Shown here piece by piece: positions 45,507 through 59,200 of a stretch of DNA of 64,000 nt (its first letter is position 1; every line of letters begins with the position of its first letter). Made by a program: the position numbers and the translations under genes. The notes beneath the pieces are model-generated. The model was not told the origin of the DNA and did not search any database. It worked only from the letters and a program-made list of their open reading frames with translations. The stretch spans positions 1,674,001 through 1,738,000 of the forward strand of contig NC_070558.1 in the NCBI RefSeq assembly GCF_026914185.1, read 5' to 3'. Origin of the DNA: Puccinia triticina (taxonomy: Eukaryota; Basidiomycota; Pucciniomycetes; Pucciniales; Pucciniaceae).

Positions 45507-48500
45507 ATGACGAACTCTGAAATCCCAGCCAAAGCACGAAACTTCGACAAAACCTTCGAGGAAGAAAAGGCCGCCACAAAATGTCTGGTTGACATGAAGA
45601 CCATTCAGCTTACTGCTGAAGACCTCTACGATCGCGAGAAGGTCGACCTCGAACAAGTAGAGCTCGAAGACGTTTGGGTGCTGTTGCAGTGAGTAAACCA
45701 GCTGTAGTTACAATCTGGCAATGACTGACGAGCTGCCTTCTGCACTCCTAGAACAAGCGAAAATGGCCTGGATGCCGCTGAAGTCGAACGGCGACGGGCA
45801 ATATTTGGTCCCAATCGTTTGGAGGAAAAATCCGTTAATCCGTTCTTACAGTTCTTGAGTTTCATGTGGAAGTAAGTTCAAATTCTCCAGACATCCGATA
45901 CCAACATGCGTGAACTTAACATGGGACTGGGTTCGTATTAGCCCATTGTCGTGGGTCATGGAAGGCGCGGCAGTAGTCTCGATTGCGCTCTCCAACGGAG
46001 AAAACCGCCCCCCAGACTGGCAGGATTTCGTCGGTATTATGGCTTTGCTCCTCATTGTAAGTCATTCATCATGAGCTAGCATTGGAGAGATGAAAGCCTC
46101 ATCTGAGCTTCTCTTCTTGTCCGCAGAACTCCGGGATTGGATACTACGAAGAGAGGTCCGCCGGCAATGCTGTCAAAGCCCTCATGGATTCCCTTGCCCC
46201 AAAAGCGAAGGCGCGGCGTAACGGAAGCTGGTCAGAAATTGACTCAGCTGATTTAGTCCCAGGCGATATTGTTGCTTTCAAGGTGGGTTCCTTCATTCCG
46301 CCGTACTAATCATCTACTCTTTGCTAGGTTTTCTGATTGTCCTCTTTCCAGATTGGTGATGTGGTGCCCGGAGATTGTCGTCTGTACGACGCAATTAACG
46401 TCAGCATTGACCAAGCGGCCTTGACCGGTGAATCGCTTCCAATTTCCAAATCAGTCGGCGATCAATGTTTCTCGGGATCCATCTGCAAGCAGGGCGAAGC
46501 TGAGGGCATTGTGAGTGCTACCGGTGCCAACACATTCTTCGGACGAGCTGCCACCCTGGTCGGTGCAGAAAATGATTCTACCGGACACATGCAAGCAGTT
46601 TTGGCCAAGGTGATTTGGCGATCTCTTGTGACTTACACCAAAGAGAGAGGACTGATTTTTATTTCTCGATTGTACAGATTGGTGGCTTCTGTCTGGTCTC
46701 AATTGGCATTGCCATTGCACTCGGTGAGTAATCTCCATCATTTCTTTGATTGAAGACCAGACCGCTGATTTCCCCTCTACTGCAGAGCTCATCGTTCTCT
46801 ACGGGGCATTCCGCTACTCTTACCGCCGTGGTTTGGACAACATCCTCGTGCTGCTCATTGGCGGTATCCCAATCGCTATGCCCACGGTTTTATCGGTCAC
46901 TCTCGCTGTCGGTGCTCAACAGCTCGCCAAGTACAAGGCCATTGTCACCCGTATCACAGCTATCGAAGAACTTGCGGGTGTCACTATCCTGTGTTCTGAC
47001 AAGACTGGCACTCTGACCACGAACAAGCTCACAATTGACAAATCGACCATCAAGACCTACTCGGATGTCGGACCGGAAGACGTCTGTGTTCTGGCCTCAT
47101 ACGCTTCCCGGATTGAGAACCAGGATGCTATTGATGGATGCGTGGTTGGCACTGTTGGAGCTGATGTGGCGCGTCGAGGGATCAAACTCGTGGACTTCAA
47201 GCCATTCGATCCTGTTTCAAAACGAACGGAGATAACCTACATCGATGTTGCCACTGGGGAAATGCGCCGAGTTACCAAGGGTATGACCGGAAAGATCATG
47301 GACCTGTGCACTTACAACAAGACCGAACAAATCGAACAACAACTTGAGGCCGATGTTGAAGAGTTTGCCCGCCGAGGTTTGCGAGCTCTGGCTGTGGCTT
47401 ATGAAGACGTTCCGAGTGGCGACGCCGAAGGACCTGGAAGTGGATTCCAACTCATTGGCCTCTTGTCCATCTTCGACCCTCCCCGCGATGACACCAAGCA
47501 AACCATTGACGACGCTGTTAGCCTCGGACTCAAGGTCAAGATGGTCACCGGTGATCAACTTGCCATCGCAAAGGAAACCGGACGGCGATTGGGTTTGGGT
47601 GATAATATGTTTGCCTCCAAGGTGCTTAAAGAAGGTCCCCCACCTGGAAGCAAATTTTCATCGGCGGACAGCATGATTCTTGGTGGGCTTTTAATTCTGA
47701 ATACGCCTATACGCCTCCCTCATTACATGACAACTGACTACCAAACTCCTTCTGCGCACAGATGCCGATGGATTTGCTGGAGTGTACCCCGAGCACAAGT
47801 ATGAGATTGTCAAAAAATTACAGAGCCTGGGACACATGGTTGCTATGAGTGAGTGCTTTTAATCTGTTCTGCTCGACCAAAAACCAACTAAATCCAACAC
47901 TATCTTTTCCCCCTCCACAGCCGGTGATGGCGCCAACGATGCTCCTGCTGTAAGTTCAGATTCTGATGTGTGAACCTTTTCAAAACACCTTATTCATTTA
48001 TTTTTGCTGCTTGACTATCTAGCTTGCCCGAGCCAACGTTGGAATCGCCGTTGAGGGTGCGACTGATGCCGCCAGAGGAGCCGCAGACATTGTCCTCACC
48101 GAGCCCGGTCTATCAACCATTGTCCACGCCATCCGACAGTCGCGAATTGTCTTCCAGCGGATGAGGAACTACTCAATCTACGCATGCGCTGTTACCATCC
48201 GGATTGTTGTTGGCTTCGCGATCATGGCTTTTGCCTTCCAGTTTGATTTCCCCCCCTTCATGGTCCTGGTTATTGCTATCTTGAACGACGGAACTGTCAT
48301 GACTATTTCCCTCGATCGTGTCTTACCCAACAACGAACCTGATCACTGGGACCTGGCTGAGATCTGTGAGTAATCTTGGCCTTCATCATTTGTAGTTATA
48401 CTAAAATTACTCTTCACAATGGCAGTCACATACGCCGTTGCATATGGCCTTCACCTCGCTCTGTCAACCATCCTCCTGTTTGTGGTCATCGTCAACACAA

Positions 48501-49233
48501 CATTTTTCGAGGACAACTTTGGCCTATCACCTTTGAAGGAGGCCAATAACCCTCAGTTACACATGGTTATTTACCTTCAAGTGGCTATCATCTCCCAAGC
48601 TCTGATCTTCATCACTCGATCTCAGGGCTGGTTTTTCATGGAGAGGCCCTCTTTGGCATTGGTTGGCGCGTTTTGCATTGCTCAAACTGTTGCCTCATTG
48701 TTAGCCGTATTCGGAACCATGGAATTTTCATCTGTTCAAGCCATCCCACTGTCCTGGGTTGGTGTGGCATGGGCCTGGAACTTGATCTGGTTCCTCCCAA
48801 TGGGTATGATCTCAATATTTTCTTCTTCTTTTGTGCTTGTGAAATATCTGCATATAACTGATTGCTGCCTCTCACTCTTTGCAGACTTGATCAAATTTTC
48901 CACTCGCGCCTTGATCAGAAAGTACCGTGCCAGTCAAAAATCCAAACATCCAATTGCAGTTCCTGCCCCAGCTGAGAAGAAGCACGAGAGTGCCGGATCC
49001 TTGTACAACAACAGACTAAGCTTCATCCAACGCGCCGAGCACTCCCAAGCCGTCCGCCGATCCCTGCATGGGCAGGTTCAAACCTCTGAGCGTGATTTAC
49101 GCAGGTGAGAACTACAAGCCTTTGCTTCTGCCGTGTAAATTGCCCATACTGATTGCTGTCTTCGCACCTTGCTTTACACAGGTTCTCATCTGCACAAGTC
49201 GTATCCACAAGCGCGGCTCTTAAGCGATCATAA
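45507..49233 (+). CDS. PMA1: Plasma-membrane H+-ATPase (P3A type)
   Basis: Thirteen exons can be placed with consistent phase: 45507-45688, 45752-45871, 45942-46056, 46127-46282, 46352-46609, 46678-46726, 46786-47682, 47762-47848, 47921-47949, 48023-48365, 48426-48803, 48885-49104 and 49182-49233. They give 961 residues. It pumps protons out of the cell using ATP, energising nutrient uptake. P-type landmarks are LTGES (actuator), [12 protein letters not shown] (M4), [13 protein letters not shown] (phosphorylated Asp), [19 protein letters not shown] (hinge, split by an intron) and [13 protein letters not shown] (M6). The C-terminal tail ([19 protein letters not shown]) is basic and serine-rich, as expected for the regulatory region. 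Confidence 0.97.
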
Positions 49234-49239
49234 ACTCTT

Positions 49240-50640
49240 TCATCTCATGTCTCCTCCGGCATTCTCCAGCTGCCCGCTCCTGTTCAGTCTCTTAGCAGAG
49301 TACAATCAGCCTTGCTCTGTCATTACATTGCTACCACTTCACGTCCTTCTTTGTATAAATTCGTACATGTTTTGTATCTGATGACCTCATTCATGCCTAC
49401 ATCTGACTCGGTTTCCTTCTTGCAATCCCATTGCTATCCTCGATTAATTATCATCCAGCAGTGCACGGTTGAGGAGCCTGTCATAATTTCCGGGCATTGT
49501 GCATTGTCTTGCTTCTTCATGCTTCTGCAGACCACAAAATTTTACCCTGCGGCCATTTTCAACTGGCTTCCACTTCTTGCATTTCTTCTCATTGTCCTCC
49601 GGTGTCTATTCTATCAAGGTAGAATTGCCTTGTTCCTCATCTTTTGGCACCTACATAGTTGGTCGACCGCACAGGTTGTGATTTTGTTGCTAGACGGCAC
49701 TTTTTTGACATGGATCTTTAAAACATGGCTTTCATTGTACTCCAGAATGATTGGGCTAGTTTTACCCTACAACGGTGAGCAGAAAGGATGAAGAGATAAA
49801 ATTATCTATGAGCAATGGCTATATTACTTGAATCCTATTGTTTGCGCAGACAAAGCAGAGCCCACTCAATTGGCAAAGCTTGAATGAATATCACCATGAA
49901 AAACCTGAGGCTGAGGGGACTAGGTGGTAGGTGACGTGAAGCTAACTCCAGTCTTAACTCCAACCATACACTTATGGAAAAGTGGTAGAACCCCCTGATG
50001 ATGACAAAGGGGCCATTGTTATTCAAGGGGAGTAATGCTGGAGTACCACTGGAATTCCAGCATATTTTACTGAATGTCACCTGACACCTATTCACATCAA
50101 TTTTTTTCATGGTGTATTCTCATAGCGCAGTCCGGCAAATGAGTTTAGTTGCATCTTTCCAAAGTTGTGTTGTGCCTATTGTCAAACAATAATGGTGTTC
50201 ATCTTCAGACCAAATTACTTGCAATTCAGAAGCAAAAAGGCAAAAATACTGCTTAGAGTGTATCAAGTGTAAATGTATTCTTTTCCAACTGCAGAACAAG
50301 GTATTGAAAGTCAGTCAAAGCATCACCAGATGAAAACCATGGCGGGAGGATGGTTGGGATCAAGATTGGCAGAAGCTAATCCGCATCCCAATAAAATTGA
50401 AAAAAGTGATAATCAAACCTTGGCTTCCAATTTTTTTCTGAGTGCGTTCACGCACTCATGGGTGACCAGCAGATGAGTCTTGTCTAGCTCTTGGATTACA
50501 AATGGTGCGACAAGACCTAATTCATATATTTGATGTCTTGGTGGATCATTCAGCTCCACAATCAGCGGTTTTTCCGCTGGATCACTTTGAATTGAAGCTG
50601 TCAACCCTTGAGACATTTAGAATGTCCAAGAGGGTTGCAA
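49240..50640. other. PMA1 3' region and intergenic sequence
   Basis: Pyrimidine-rich sequence after the PMA1 stop gives chance frames. On the minus strand 50616-50413 reads a 67-residue protein-like segment (KPLIVELNDPPRHQIYELG) that I cannot assign; it may be a gene fragment or transposon exon. Confidence 0.35.
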
Positions 50641-51660
50641 ATACAATTATCTATCATTAATGTAGTATACAATTTTATAAAAAGCGCGGGCGCAGAAAAG
50701 TGAGAGCGCTGAGAGCAGAGATAATGAATATGTAATGATATGTTATGTGCTATAGCCGCGCTATAGAGCGCGGGAGCTGCGAGTAAGAGTAATGCATATA
50801 TGCTTAAAATTAAGAACAACCACAAATAGTAGAAATAATAATCAAGAATTAACAAACAAAGAAAAACAAGTAATGAGGAAAAACTTTGACATGTACAATG
50901 ATACAATCATAACCAAAGACACGGAAGAGAGAACAGTTATCTCTTTGGAAGAGTCGGAGGGACCCTCTTCTTCCCCGGAGACAGAGAGATCAAATTTTGA
51001 TTCGACTTCCAACCAGAATTTGTAAACTAAAGGTAATTACTACTTAGAACAACTCTAACCTAGACTACTGAATCACAGTACTCTAGTATAAGACTCCTTT
51101 ATCTAGTATTTTCCTCAATATACTTTAGTAAGCAGAACCGGATAACTATTGATAAGAAATTCTCGTGACCTTTCCCAGATCAGTAGAGCTCGTTAAGCAA
51201 TCGTACTTGATAGAGATAGTGCTACCAGGAACTGACTCTGTAAGTTTAAATTCCTTATTCTTATCGAGAGTTATAATATACTCCTCTCTTATAAATATAT
51301 ATTTTTCCCAAATCACTTCCCATTTCCTTACTCTTACTAAATATCCGTAAACCAACTACACTATAAAACTTTACTTCTGGGTTTTTTGGTAATAACCCTA
51401 CCATGCTATTTTAGCCGGAAAGAAACCAAAAAGATCTTATAAATATCTTAGATCTAACCTCCTATAGATTTCTATAGGAGAGGCTAGCTATAAGCAGCTT
51501 AACCAGTCTACAGAGACTAGACCGCTATACGCACAATAAACTTAAATATAAATCTCTTATCTCTTATCTTTTACTTTTTTCTCTTCCTATCTACTGTTGT
51601 ATTTAGACTACTATAGTAATTATACATATATAATTACTAATACCTTGTCTAGCTAGTTCC
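50640..51660. other. AT-rich island of different composition
   Basis: Clearly richer in A/T and in cttata/ctatag motifs than the flanks, with a central short plus-strand frame (50873-51025) and a palindrome cctatagatttctatagg (51461-51478). No genes or paired ends were found. It may be an old retroelement or LTR. Confidence 0.45.
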
Positions 51661-53015
51661 CTACGCGGGTACGCCAGCTGACAGAAGCATTGCCAGTGAA
51701 TTTTAAAATTGGCAGGCTTGGATGAAAACAAACATCACATCTCCTTTTCCGCAGATGTTATTGGATTCAACAAGAGGACACCACCTACCAAATAACCAAG
51801 ACTCCTTTGTGGGCTTGGACCATGTCCAAACAGACGGATCTGACCCTCAAGTGGTAAAAGTTGGAGAGTGTGGTCTCGGTTTTGCCCAGCGCAAAGGGAA
51901 GGGGATGTCGTGGCAATAGTTAACTCCATGAGGAACCCGCGGGGTTTGGAGAATTTGTGTGAGAATTCAAAGAGCTAAGATTTATTTTCATTAGGTCTTG
52001 TTCAAGCAACGCTGCAGTCTTTTTAAGAAGAAACAAAAACAGGAATGAGCTCTTACCTAAGAGCAGAGGTATTGACAACAAGGAGTAAAGTTTGGTGACA
52101 AAGAAAGGTGAATAAAAGAAACTGAGAAGGAGCAGCGGACGATAAGAGAATCAAGACAAGAATAATCTACAGCACGGGACGAAGGCTTCGCAATGCAGAA
52201 GTGATTGATGACAAGATGGGGCGGATTGTGAGCGGACAGGAGACAAGACAAATGGGAAGAGCGCGCAATGCAAAAAAGAAAAGAAACGTGCTAAAGCACA
52301 AGAAGTAGAAAAGGAAAAAGCGTGAAGATGAAAAAGTTTGATAGTGAAATAAGCTAGAATTTGAACTTTGTAGGAGAATGGTCAAAAGCGGATGAAGTCA
52401 GCTTGTTTGGCCCTCCAAAGCTTGCTCTTTATAGGCGAAGGTTACTGATTATGGTTTTGCCTAGGCGCAACCTTTTTTCACTGAATCTAATCAGGGTTTG
52501 GGCTGGTTCATTTGCACCGGTCCAGGCTGGTTGCCGTGGATGCGGGTTGTTACTTCGTTTGCCAAGGCTACGGTAGGGAGAGGAGTAGGGTATGAGTGAA
52601 ACTGCACCGGTTAATGGCAACGGGCAGGGTTCAGCCATATTGGCTACTTACAGTTGAGGAAGACCATCGCTTCTGGGTTGATACTTTGACAATTTGCACC
52701 TCGGGCCAATAAATGTCATTAAAATAACAAGGGCCTTACTAAAAAAACATGGTTTTTCCACAAAAAAAATTAGTTTGACAACCCAGTGTGGTTGAAACTG
52801 CTGCGCAAAACACACAGTTTTTTATAATTTTTCCCGGCTTAGGCCCTGTTTGCCAGCAGTAATGTTATTTATATCATGTTGGGCACTTACCTAACATGAT
52901 AAACATCATCAAGAATTTCACATGTTTCAACATAACTCAAGTGTTTGGCCAATTTATCTACATAACAAGCTCCATAACTGGTATTTACTGGCCATCAAGT
53001 GTACATACTGGCAAG
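51660..53015. other. Repeat-rich intergenic DNA
   Basis: No gene recognised. Short frames at 51722-51919 and 52361-52638 overlap on both strands and have no protein-like character. Confidence 0.4.
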
Positions 53016-53018
53016 GCC

Positions 53019-53225
53019 AGGGGCTTCACAATTGAAATTTACAACTTTGGGACACATTTTAAGGTGTTTATGAACATTTTTTTTTTAAAAACTGATAAGT
53101 TGAAAATGCACTGATTGATCGGTATCACCTGCTGCTGTGCATTTTCCCAAAATTTTACAATTTTGTTCATAAAGGCCTTAAATTTGGCTCCAAAGTTTAG
53201 TAAAGTTCAATTGTGAATCCCCCTA
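53019..53225. mobile_element. Foldback MITE, degenerate
   Basis: The left arm (aggggcttcacaattgaaat, then ttaaggtgtttatgaaca) and the right arm (reverse complement gggggattcacaattgaact, then ttaaggcctttatgaacaaa) pair over about 55 bases. The same arms bound the element at 62330-62524. Non-coding. Confidence 0.7.
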
Positions 53226-53343
53226 TTTGTGTTGAAGCAATAGCCAAAGGTCAAGGTGGAGGATAAATTTCCCAAAGAAAAAATAACCTCATAGTCAAGT
53301 GACTCAGAGGGACAGAACAAAGGGGGCCAATGAAGCCCTCAAG

Positions 53344-53894
53344 CAAGGGTGCAAAAACTACACTACATTTAGCGTAGTTTTCAGCTATATTAGTGTAGTT
53401 TGTGTCACTAAACTATTTTGTATAGAGATGGCCATTGGCACCCGCTGGCGGGTACCCCCAACTCTTCAGCAGGTACTTCATGACTTGGGAAGTGCCAGCC
53501 AGCAGGCTTGGGGTGTTCAATTTTGGTAAAAAGTCAAGCATATAGCTTTGCACCTGCAATGGTTGCCTGTAGGGGCAGATAGCTACCTGCTAAAGAGTGG
53601 CGGGTACCCGCCAGCGGGTGCCAATGGCCATCTCTAATTTTGTAGCTGTAGTGCCTACTGAGCTACAGCTAAAGCTAAACAATTTTTGAATAAAAAAATG
53701 CAGTTTTAGTTTTAGTGGCCCCTAATTAGCTGTAGTGAACCACTAATTAGCTGGAGTTGAGAGTATTTTAGTGTTAGTGTGATTTAGTGGCTCCCCACTA
53801 CAGCTACAGCTAATAGCCCCAAAAGTTAGTGGACATCAGCTACAATTCACTTTTAGGGGAGCTAACATAGTTTAGCATAGTTGTTGTGCCCTTG
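53344..53894. mobile_element. MITE with CAAGGG ends, host of a second MITE
   Basis: The ends caagggtgcaaaaactacac and, reverse-complemented, caagggcacaacaactatgc are imperfect inverted repeats. Flanks share the 7-mer cctcaag (53337-53343 and 53895-53901). The interior is full of agctacag/ctgtagct motifs. The element at 53423-53636 is inserted in it. CAAGGG ends suggest hAT origin. Confidence 0.65.
53423..53636. mobile_element. 214-bp hAT-type MITE with perfect target duplication
   Basis: Near-perfect inverted ends of about 34 bases begin tagagatggccattggcacc. Both flanks are attttgta (53415-53422 and 53637-53644), a perfect 8-bp duplication. The terminal 11 bases equal those of the element at 699-2075. 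Confidence 0.95.
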
Positions 53895-54699
53895 CCTCAA
53901 GGAGGGCTAGGAGCTGCTAGTGTGTGTGGCATAAAAGCGCTCATGTTAAATAAGGTTGTATGTCATAGAAAACTCAGGGAAAAGTGCCCAGAAAACAGAT
54001 GGGTTTTTTATTATCCAGATGCACCAACTTTATAGCTTATTAAAACTGAGGGACAGCCTGTGGGCAGAAGCTGGACATGCATATTCATTGTGGAGAGAGA
54101 AACAAGAGTGAAAGTGTCAGAGATGGGACAGGGAGACAAAAGGAAACCTGGTTGTTGGGATTTGACTCAAAACACAATGACTCAAGGTGGAGGCAAAGAA
54201 ATGAGCTGAGAAGCTCAAGAGAGAAGGCAGTGAGATGGGAGGCTCACCGGATGTGGTTTGATGATGGCGCGGGCAAAAAGGAGATGAGAACCAATAGTGT
54301 TATTGCTCTGTGCTAGGCTAGACTAAAATAGGCTAGATACACAGGGCCAAAATGTGGTTGAAGCAGTAATGAATATGAAAAGAAAGGAATAAGAATGTTC
54401 TGGAACAACAAGGGAAGGTTTCACAGGGTACCACTAATGTCACCAGCAGAGAACGCACACACTCCAATATAAGTCAATGACCAGTGGAAATAGACAGACT
54501 TTTCTAATCAAGGATCAAATTCTACATGAATTAGTAAGATAAGCATATGACCAAGAACAAGGGACAGAACTGAGTGTGGGGTATCATAAGTGTTTGACTT
54601 AGTAGATCTTGGGAAGTATCATGATCTTGAGGCAGAAGGAAGTGAAAACACAACACTGGTCAGTTGCAGTTTCAACACAATGGCCAGCACACAGTGTGG

Positions 54700-55260
54700 T
54701 GATTTATATTGACAAGTGTGACAAAATTTCCACTTGGCAATATTGCAAGTAGGAATGCACATGCGGCTGAGCTCACTGTGCATTTGGTGACATAATTGCT
54801 GAGGATGATGTTAGAAAGCACAACAAAAAAATCTTACAGAAAGTTGCATGAACAGAAAGCACAGATTGGGATGACTCGCGGGAGGTCAGATTGGATAGGT
54901 GGACCGGAGCGGAGGGTGAGAACTTGACTGCAGCTGATCAAAAGTTTGGACTGGTAGCAGTGGCAGAAGCGCTGGTGAGAGACAGAGGACGTGGGAGGTC
55001 AAGCGTTGGAGAGGAGCAAAGCATGCAGAATTGGGGTGGAGATGGCATACTAGTGCTGTGTGGTGGTAGAATCTGGCGCAGGGCATCAAAGTGACCAACA
55101 AAGTTTCTGGGTGGGCGGTGCTGTGGGGCACAAGGGCTCCGCAGGACCTTCAAACAGCGGAGGCGGAGCGCATATGCTAGGTGCGGAGCGTGCAGACAAA
55201 GGCAGCAGAGCTGGGGTGTGCGGAGCGGAGCAGACTTTCTCAGTCCAGGCAGTACGGCAA
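54700..55260 (+). repeat. LTR-like dispersed repeat, copy C
   Basis: Has gatttatattgacaag, then tttccacttggc, a gtgcatttggtgacataatt block and a ctgaggatgatgttag block in the same order as copies A and B, then a GC-richer section with gcggagcg motifs. Probably a solo LTR or fragment. Confidence 0.55.
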
Positions 55261-55269
55261 CCCAATTCT

Positions 55270-56215
55270 GCTAAAATTATACCATTTTTAGTATCTCAAA
55301 AGAACCACCTGGATCTCTCCTTTTGATTAATCCATTTTGTTGAAGAGCCCAGTTTTTACAGCACTTTCTGTGTAGCCTTCTGTTCCTACGGCGGCATGTG
55401 GGCCCCCAATATTCACTTGTCCCCTGAGACACACACCTTCCCCTAAACTTTATCCCATGATTATTAGCTCAAATCAATTGCCTGGTTCTGCTCTTTTGAT
55501 TGATCATGGTTTAAGGAAATTTTATAAAAAAGCATGGTTTTCATATTTGTTCCTTTCTTGCTTCTTGGAAAAGACATCTTCCAAGAGAAAACAATTTTTC
55601 CTTTTGACTGATCACGGTTTGAGAGAATTATGTTGAGAAACGCAGTGTTTACATGGTTTCTGCAAAGGTGGGCCACTTAGCATTAGCGTAGCGGCGCTTA
55701 CAGCGCCCCATTTTTTATGTAGTGCTCACGCGCCGCCAACGCCGCTACGCTGCGTTACACTAGGCTACAGCACTTTTAGCGACAAAAAAGGCCTAAAAGC
55801 CGCCTCTTGGAGTTTCTCCATCCTCTCCTTGCTCCAAAAATGGGCATTCAAAGATCTTCATGTCATGCTAGTTACTGATGTGCAAGGGAATGTTTGCTTC
55901 TCAGTCTCCTTGAAGGTGGTCACAGAAAAAGACACACTTGAAGTTGAGTACCAGTCGTTTTTTCAGTGTACAATTTCCATGTTAAGATCATCAGTTGATC
56001 TGAGAAAATTTGTAGCGATCATCAATTGATCTGAGAAACATTGTAACGATCATCAATTGAATCAAAGTGTGAGTCATACTTGAGGTAGAATATAGCCTAT
56101 CTTTTTTGGTTTTGAGGGAGAGATAGAGATACAAGTTTTCTTTTTCATAATAGAGCAGCGGCAGAGGGGAATAAAGAAAAGAGCGACTGAGAGGCTAGCA
56201 AGACATGAGAGACAC
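55270..56215. other. Intergenic downstream of CAND1
   Basis: No gene. A perfect 12-bp inverted repeat (agcgtagcggcg at 55685-55696 with cgccgctacgct at 55740-55751) encloses 43 bases. The atcatcaattgat palindromes near 55985-56060 repeat three times. Confidence 0.5.
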
Positions 56216-56222
56216 TTTAAGT

Positions 56223-59200
56223 TCAACAACCTAAAGATGGACTATTTTTGGTTAATTCTTTGAAGTCTGCTCCCAGGGTAGGATGGTTACTTGTATCTTT
56301 GATCAATTGACAGAATTTCGGTGAAGTGCCTAAATATCGGAAGAACATAACATTCAGTCTATGATAGTACGCTTAACGGCGAGGAGAAAAGTGAATCAAT
56401 CGTATCTCACTTGGTGAAGAAACCCGCAGGAGAGCAACTAAGGCTCTAAGCGCTGATCTCTGCAATTCCGCCGTTCGTTCATGGTCTTGTTTGACTGAAT
56501 TATCCTTTAGTTTCAGGTTGATCGTTGCCGAGAAAGCTTCGGTGGATTGGTCAAGACCTGTCGAAGACATTTTTAGCGATAATTTATTGGTACAATCAGA
56601 AGTATTGATGGTGTAAGACCGAATTGCTTACGCGAAGCTATGGTCGTCGGGGCTATGTATGAAAGTCGAATAAGCATCAAATAACAAAGAACTTTGATCT
56701 CATCCTCGTCGGATAAACCGCCCAACACTCGATTGGTGAACTCGTTGATATCGATTTTGTTAAGACATGTCTCTAACAAAGTGAGCATTGTAGAATACGC
56801 CAGCTGTGCAAACAAATGTAGTTTGAGCAGTAAAAAAAGAACATAATCAGTGGAAGGGATACTTTAGTCGACAATAACCAAAAACTGACCTTGCGAGTTT
56901 CCAGTCCATCATCGACTCGATGTTTGAAAGGGCCCATCTCAACAAACCGAACAAGGCTTTGATCGACGGATGTCTCTGCGTATAAATGTGGCAAAAGTTG
57001 GGGAAGAACCTCCCTGACCAAGTTCCGTTTGTTGTGAGCGGCTGAATCCAAAACAGATAACGCTAAGGATCGAACGGAGAGATCGGTATCCCGAATGTGC
57101 CCCAAGATCTCTGAGATAAAAGGCGCTAATTGTTCGTCAAACCCAGGCGTGTCATCCGTCAAAGTGAATCTCACTGCAGTCATGCAGGACATGCGAATTT
57201 GAGGGGAGGGAGATTTGAGGCGCGCCTGAGGGTTTCCAAAACAATATGTAAGGTATAGCTCATATATTTATAGAATACGGCATTCAAGCTGCAAGGGACA
57301 TACCAGTAATCTTGGAAGGAATTTTCCGGCGTCAGAAAGAGTAAGCTTGCCGAGACATTCGGCCGCAACGTTTCTGGAAGTTTCTAATTGTCCATCTACC
57401 GCGTCGAATAGAGGATCCCACAAGCTATCGGCATGACTAGACAAGCTGGGGCTGGGGGCATGAGCAATAAACTGGTTGTGGGACAAATTATCATTGTTAG
57501 ACTCGAGAGGTTCGGTAATTTAGTTGGTAAAAAGCTCACCTCCTTGAGGGCTTGTAGTGGCAAGTGACGATGCTTCTCAGTAGCTCCGATGAGCGCAAAT
57601 ATATGAGGGAGAAAAACGTCGGCAGCCCCAGTGGCCATGTTCCCTGTAAGGTGAGAATCATCTCAAAGTCAAATCACCGGTCTTTGCATAATCTCAGACC
57701 CTTCATAGCTTACCGATAGCAAATGCTGCAGCATTGCGCATGTCTTCATAGGGTGAATCAAACCTAGTCAACGCGCTTTTGAAGACTTCATGATGAGACG
57801 ATAAATCACTGAAATGAAATTGAAAAGACGATGTCAGGTCAAATATCAAAGGAAATCTTCAAGAAAGTGCCCACTAACACAACACGCCCGATTTCACCCA
57901 GACAAATCAAGCTGAAGAATGCGGAGGTCTTATTGTCCGCAGAGTCTTGCAAGACGGACGCAAAGTTACCCAGCACTTGCAACCCGACAGGCGGCTGCAC
58001 ACGAACAACTGCCCCGATACATCGTGCGACCGTATAATAAGGCTGAAGACCAGATGCTGCGTTCGGGGACATAACACCACCAGTTTTGGTGAGAACAGCG
58101 GCCTTTGCTTGCTCGAGTGTCGAAGTTTTATCAACGGTATTGGCTAAACTAGCTATCAAGGCTTCAGGCTCATCAAGCTTGTGTTTGACCAGCGCAGAGA
58201 AAAGAGATATTAAGGCATCTGAAGCCGGTCCCTGTGAAATAGCAGCGGATTTGATGATTTGATAGACAGGCTCAAGCAGTTTAGCTTTTGCTGCAGCGGG
58301 CAAGTCGGTCGCGAAGGGGATGACGAAGCCAAGAGATTTCAATGCTAACGGCAGAAGAGGTAAATCCCCGACATCGATCATCGGATGCAGGTCAGAAACC
58401 AAAGTTTGGACGACTTCAGGATCGATTTTAGTATTTGATCGTGTGAGAAGAGCGTTGAGACATTCAAAGCACGAAATCTTCAGGGTTCGGTTGTTCTTGC
58501 GCAAGAAGGATGCCACCACGGGGATAATTTGGCTTATCCAGTTTTCAAAAGTTTCTCCTTTAGGCACGGGTGATCGGACAATTTCAGTGACAACTTGAAG
58601 CGTACTGCATTTAGTAATTTCGTTGTCCAAACGCTGGGTGATGATAGGCAACGAGTTACCAAAATCGCTTTCGAAGAGGTTGGCAGCATGAGTAATCAAG
58701 TCTTGGTAACACATTGCAGCCCACTCTTTGACTTCTTGATCAGCACTGGAGCAATTCAAACGGCTCATAGTCGCATCGTAAATGGCTTTGAGAGCGCTGG
58801 CAGAATCAGAATGGACTGGTGAAGAGGGTGCCAGGGGGCTTAAGACTTTGATCAAAGAGGACGCGGCCATGAAAGCTTCACTAGTGATTCGATGATACTG
58901 ATCATTGATGCCAGACAAAAGCAGGTTGACGAAGCGGGCTAGCTCCGGTGTAAACGATCGAGGATGGTGGGTGCGAAAAAACAAGGTCAAAAACTTGTAG
59001 ACTTCCATTTTGAGAGAGGTACCCGAGCCAGAAATTCCGGCGTCCGCTGATTTTAGAGACGACTCGATCCGATCCAACAATGGCAAGATTTGAGTCTCTA
59101 AACCGCCATCCAGGACATTGATCAATTCGTACAGCAACGTAAAACCGCTTTGCCGCACGGCGACCGACTTGCAGTTTAAACACTTGATAATTGATTTCGA

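Noticed and set aside
47217..47558. Minus-strand frame of 113 codons
   Set aside because: It is the antisense shadow of the PMA1 phosphorylation/nucleotide domain exon.
49312..49791. 159-codon plus-strand frame after PMA1
   Set aside because: Pyrimidine-rich 3' sequence without domain, splice context or conserved motif.
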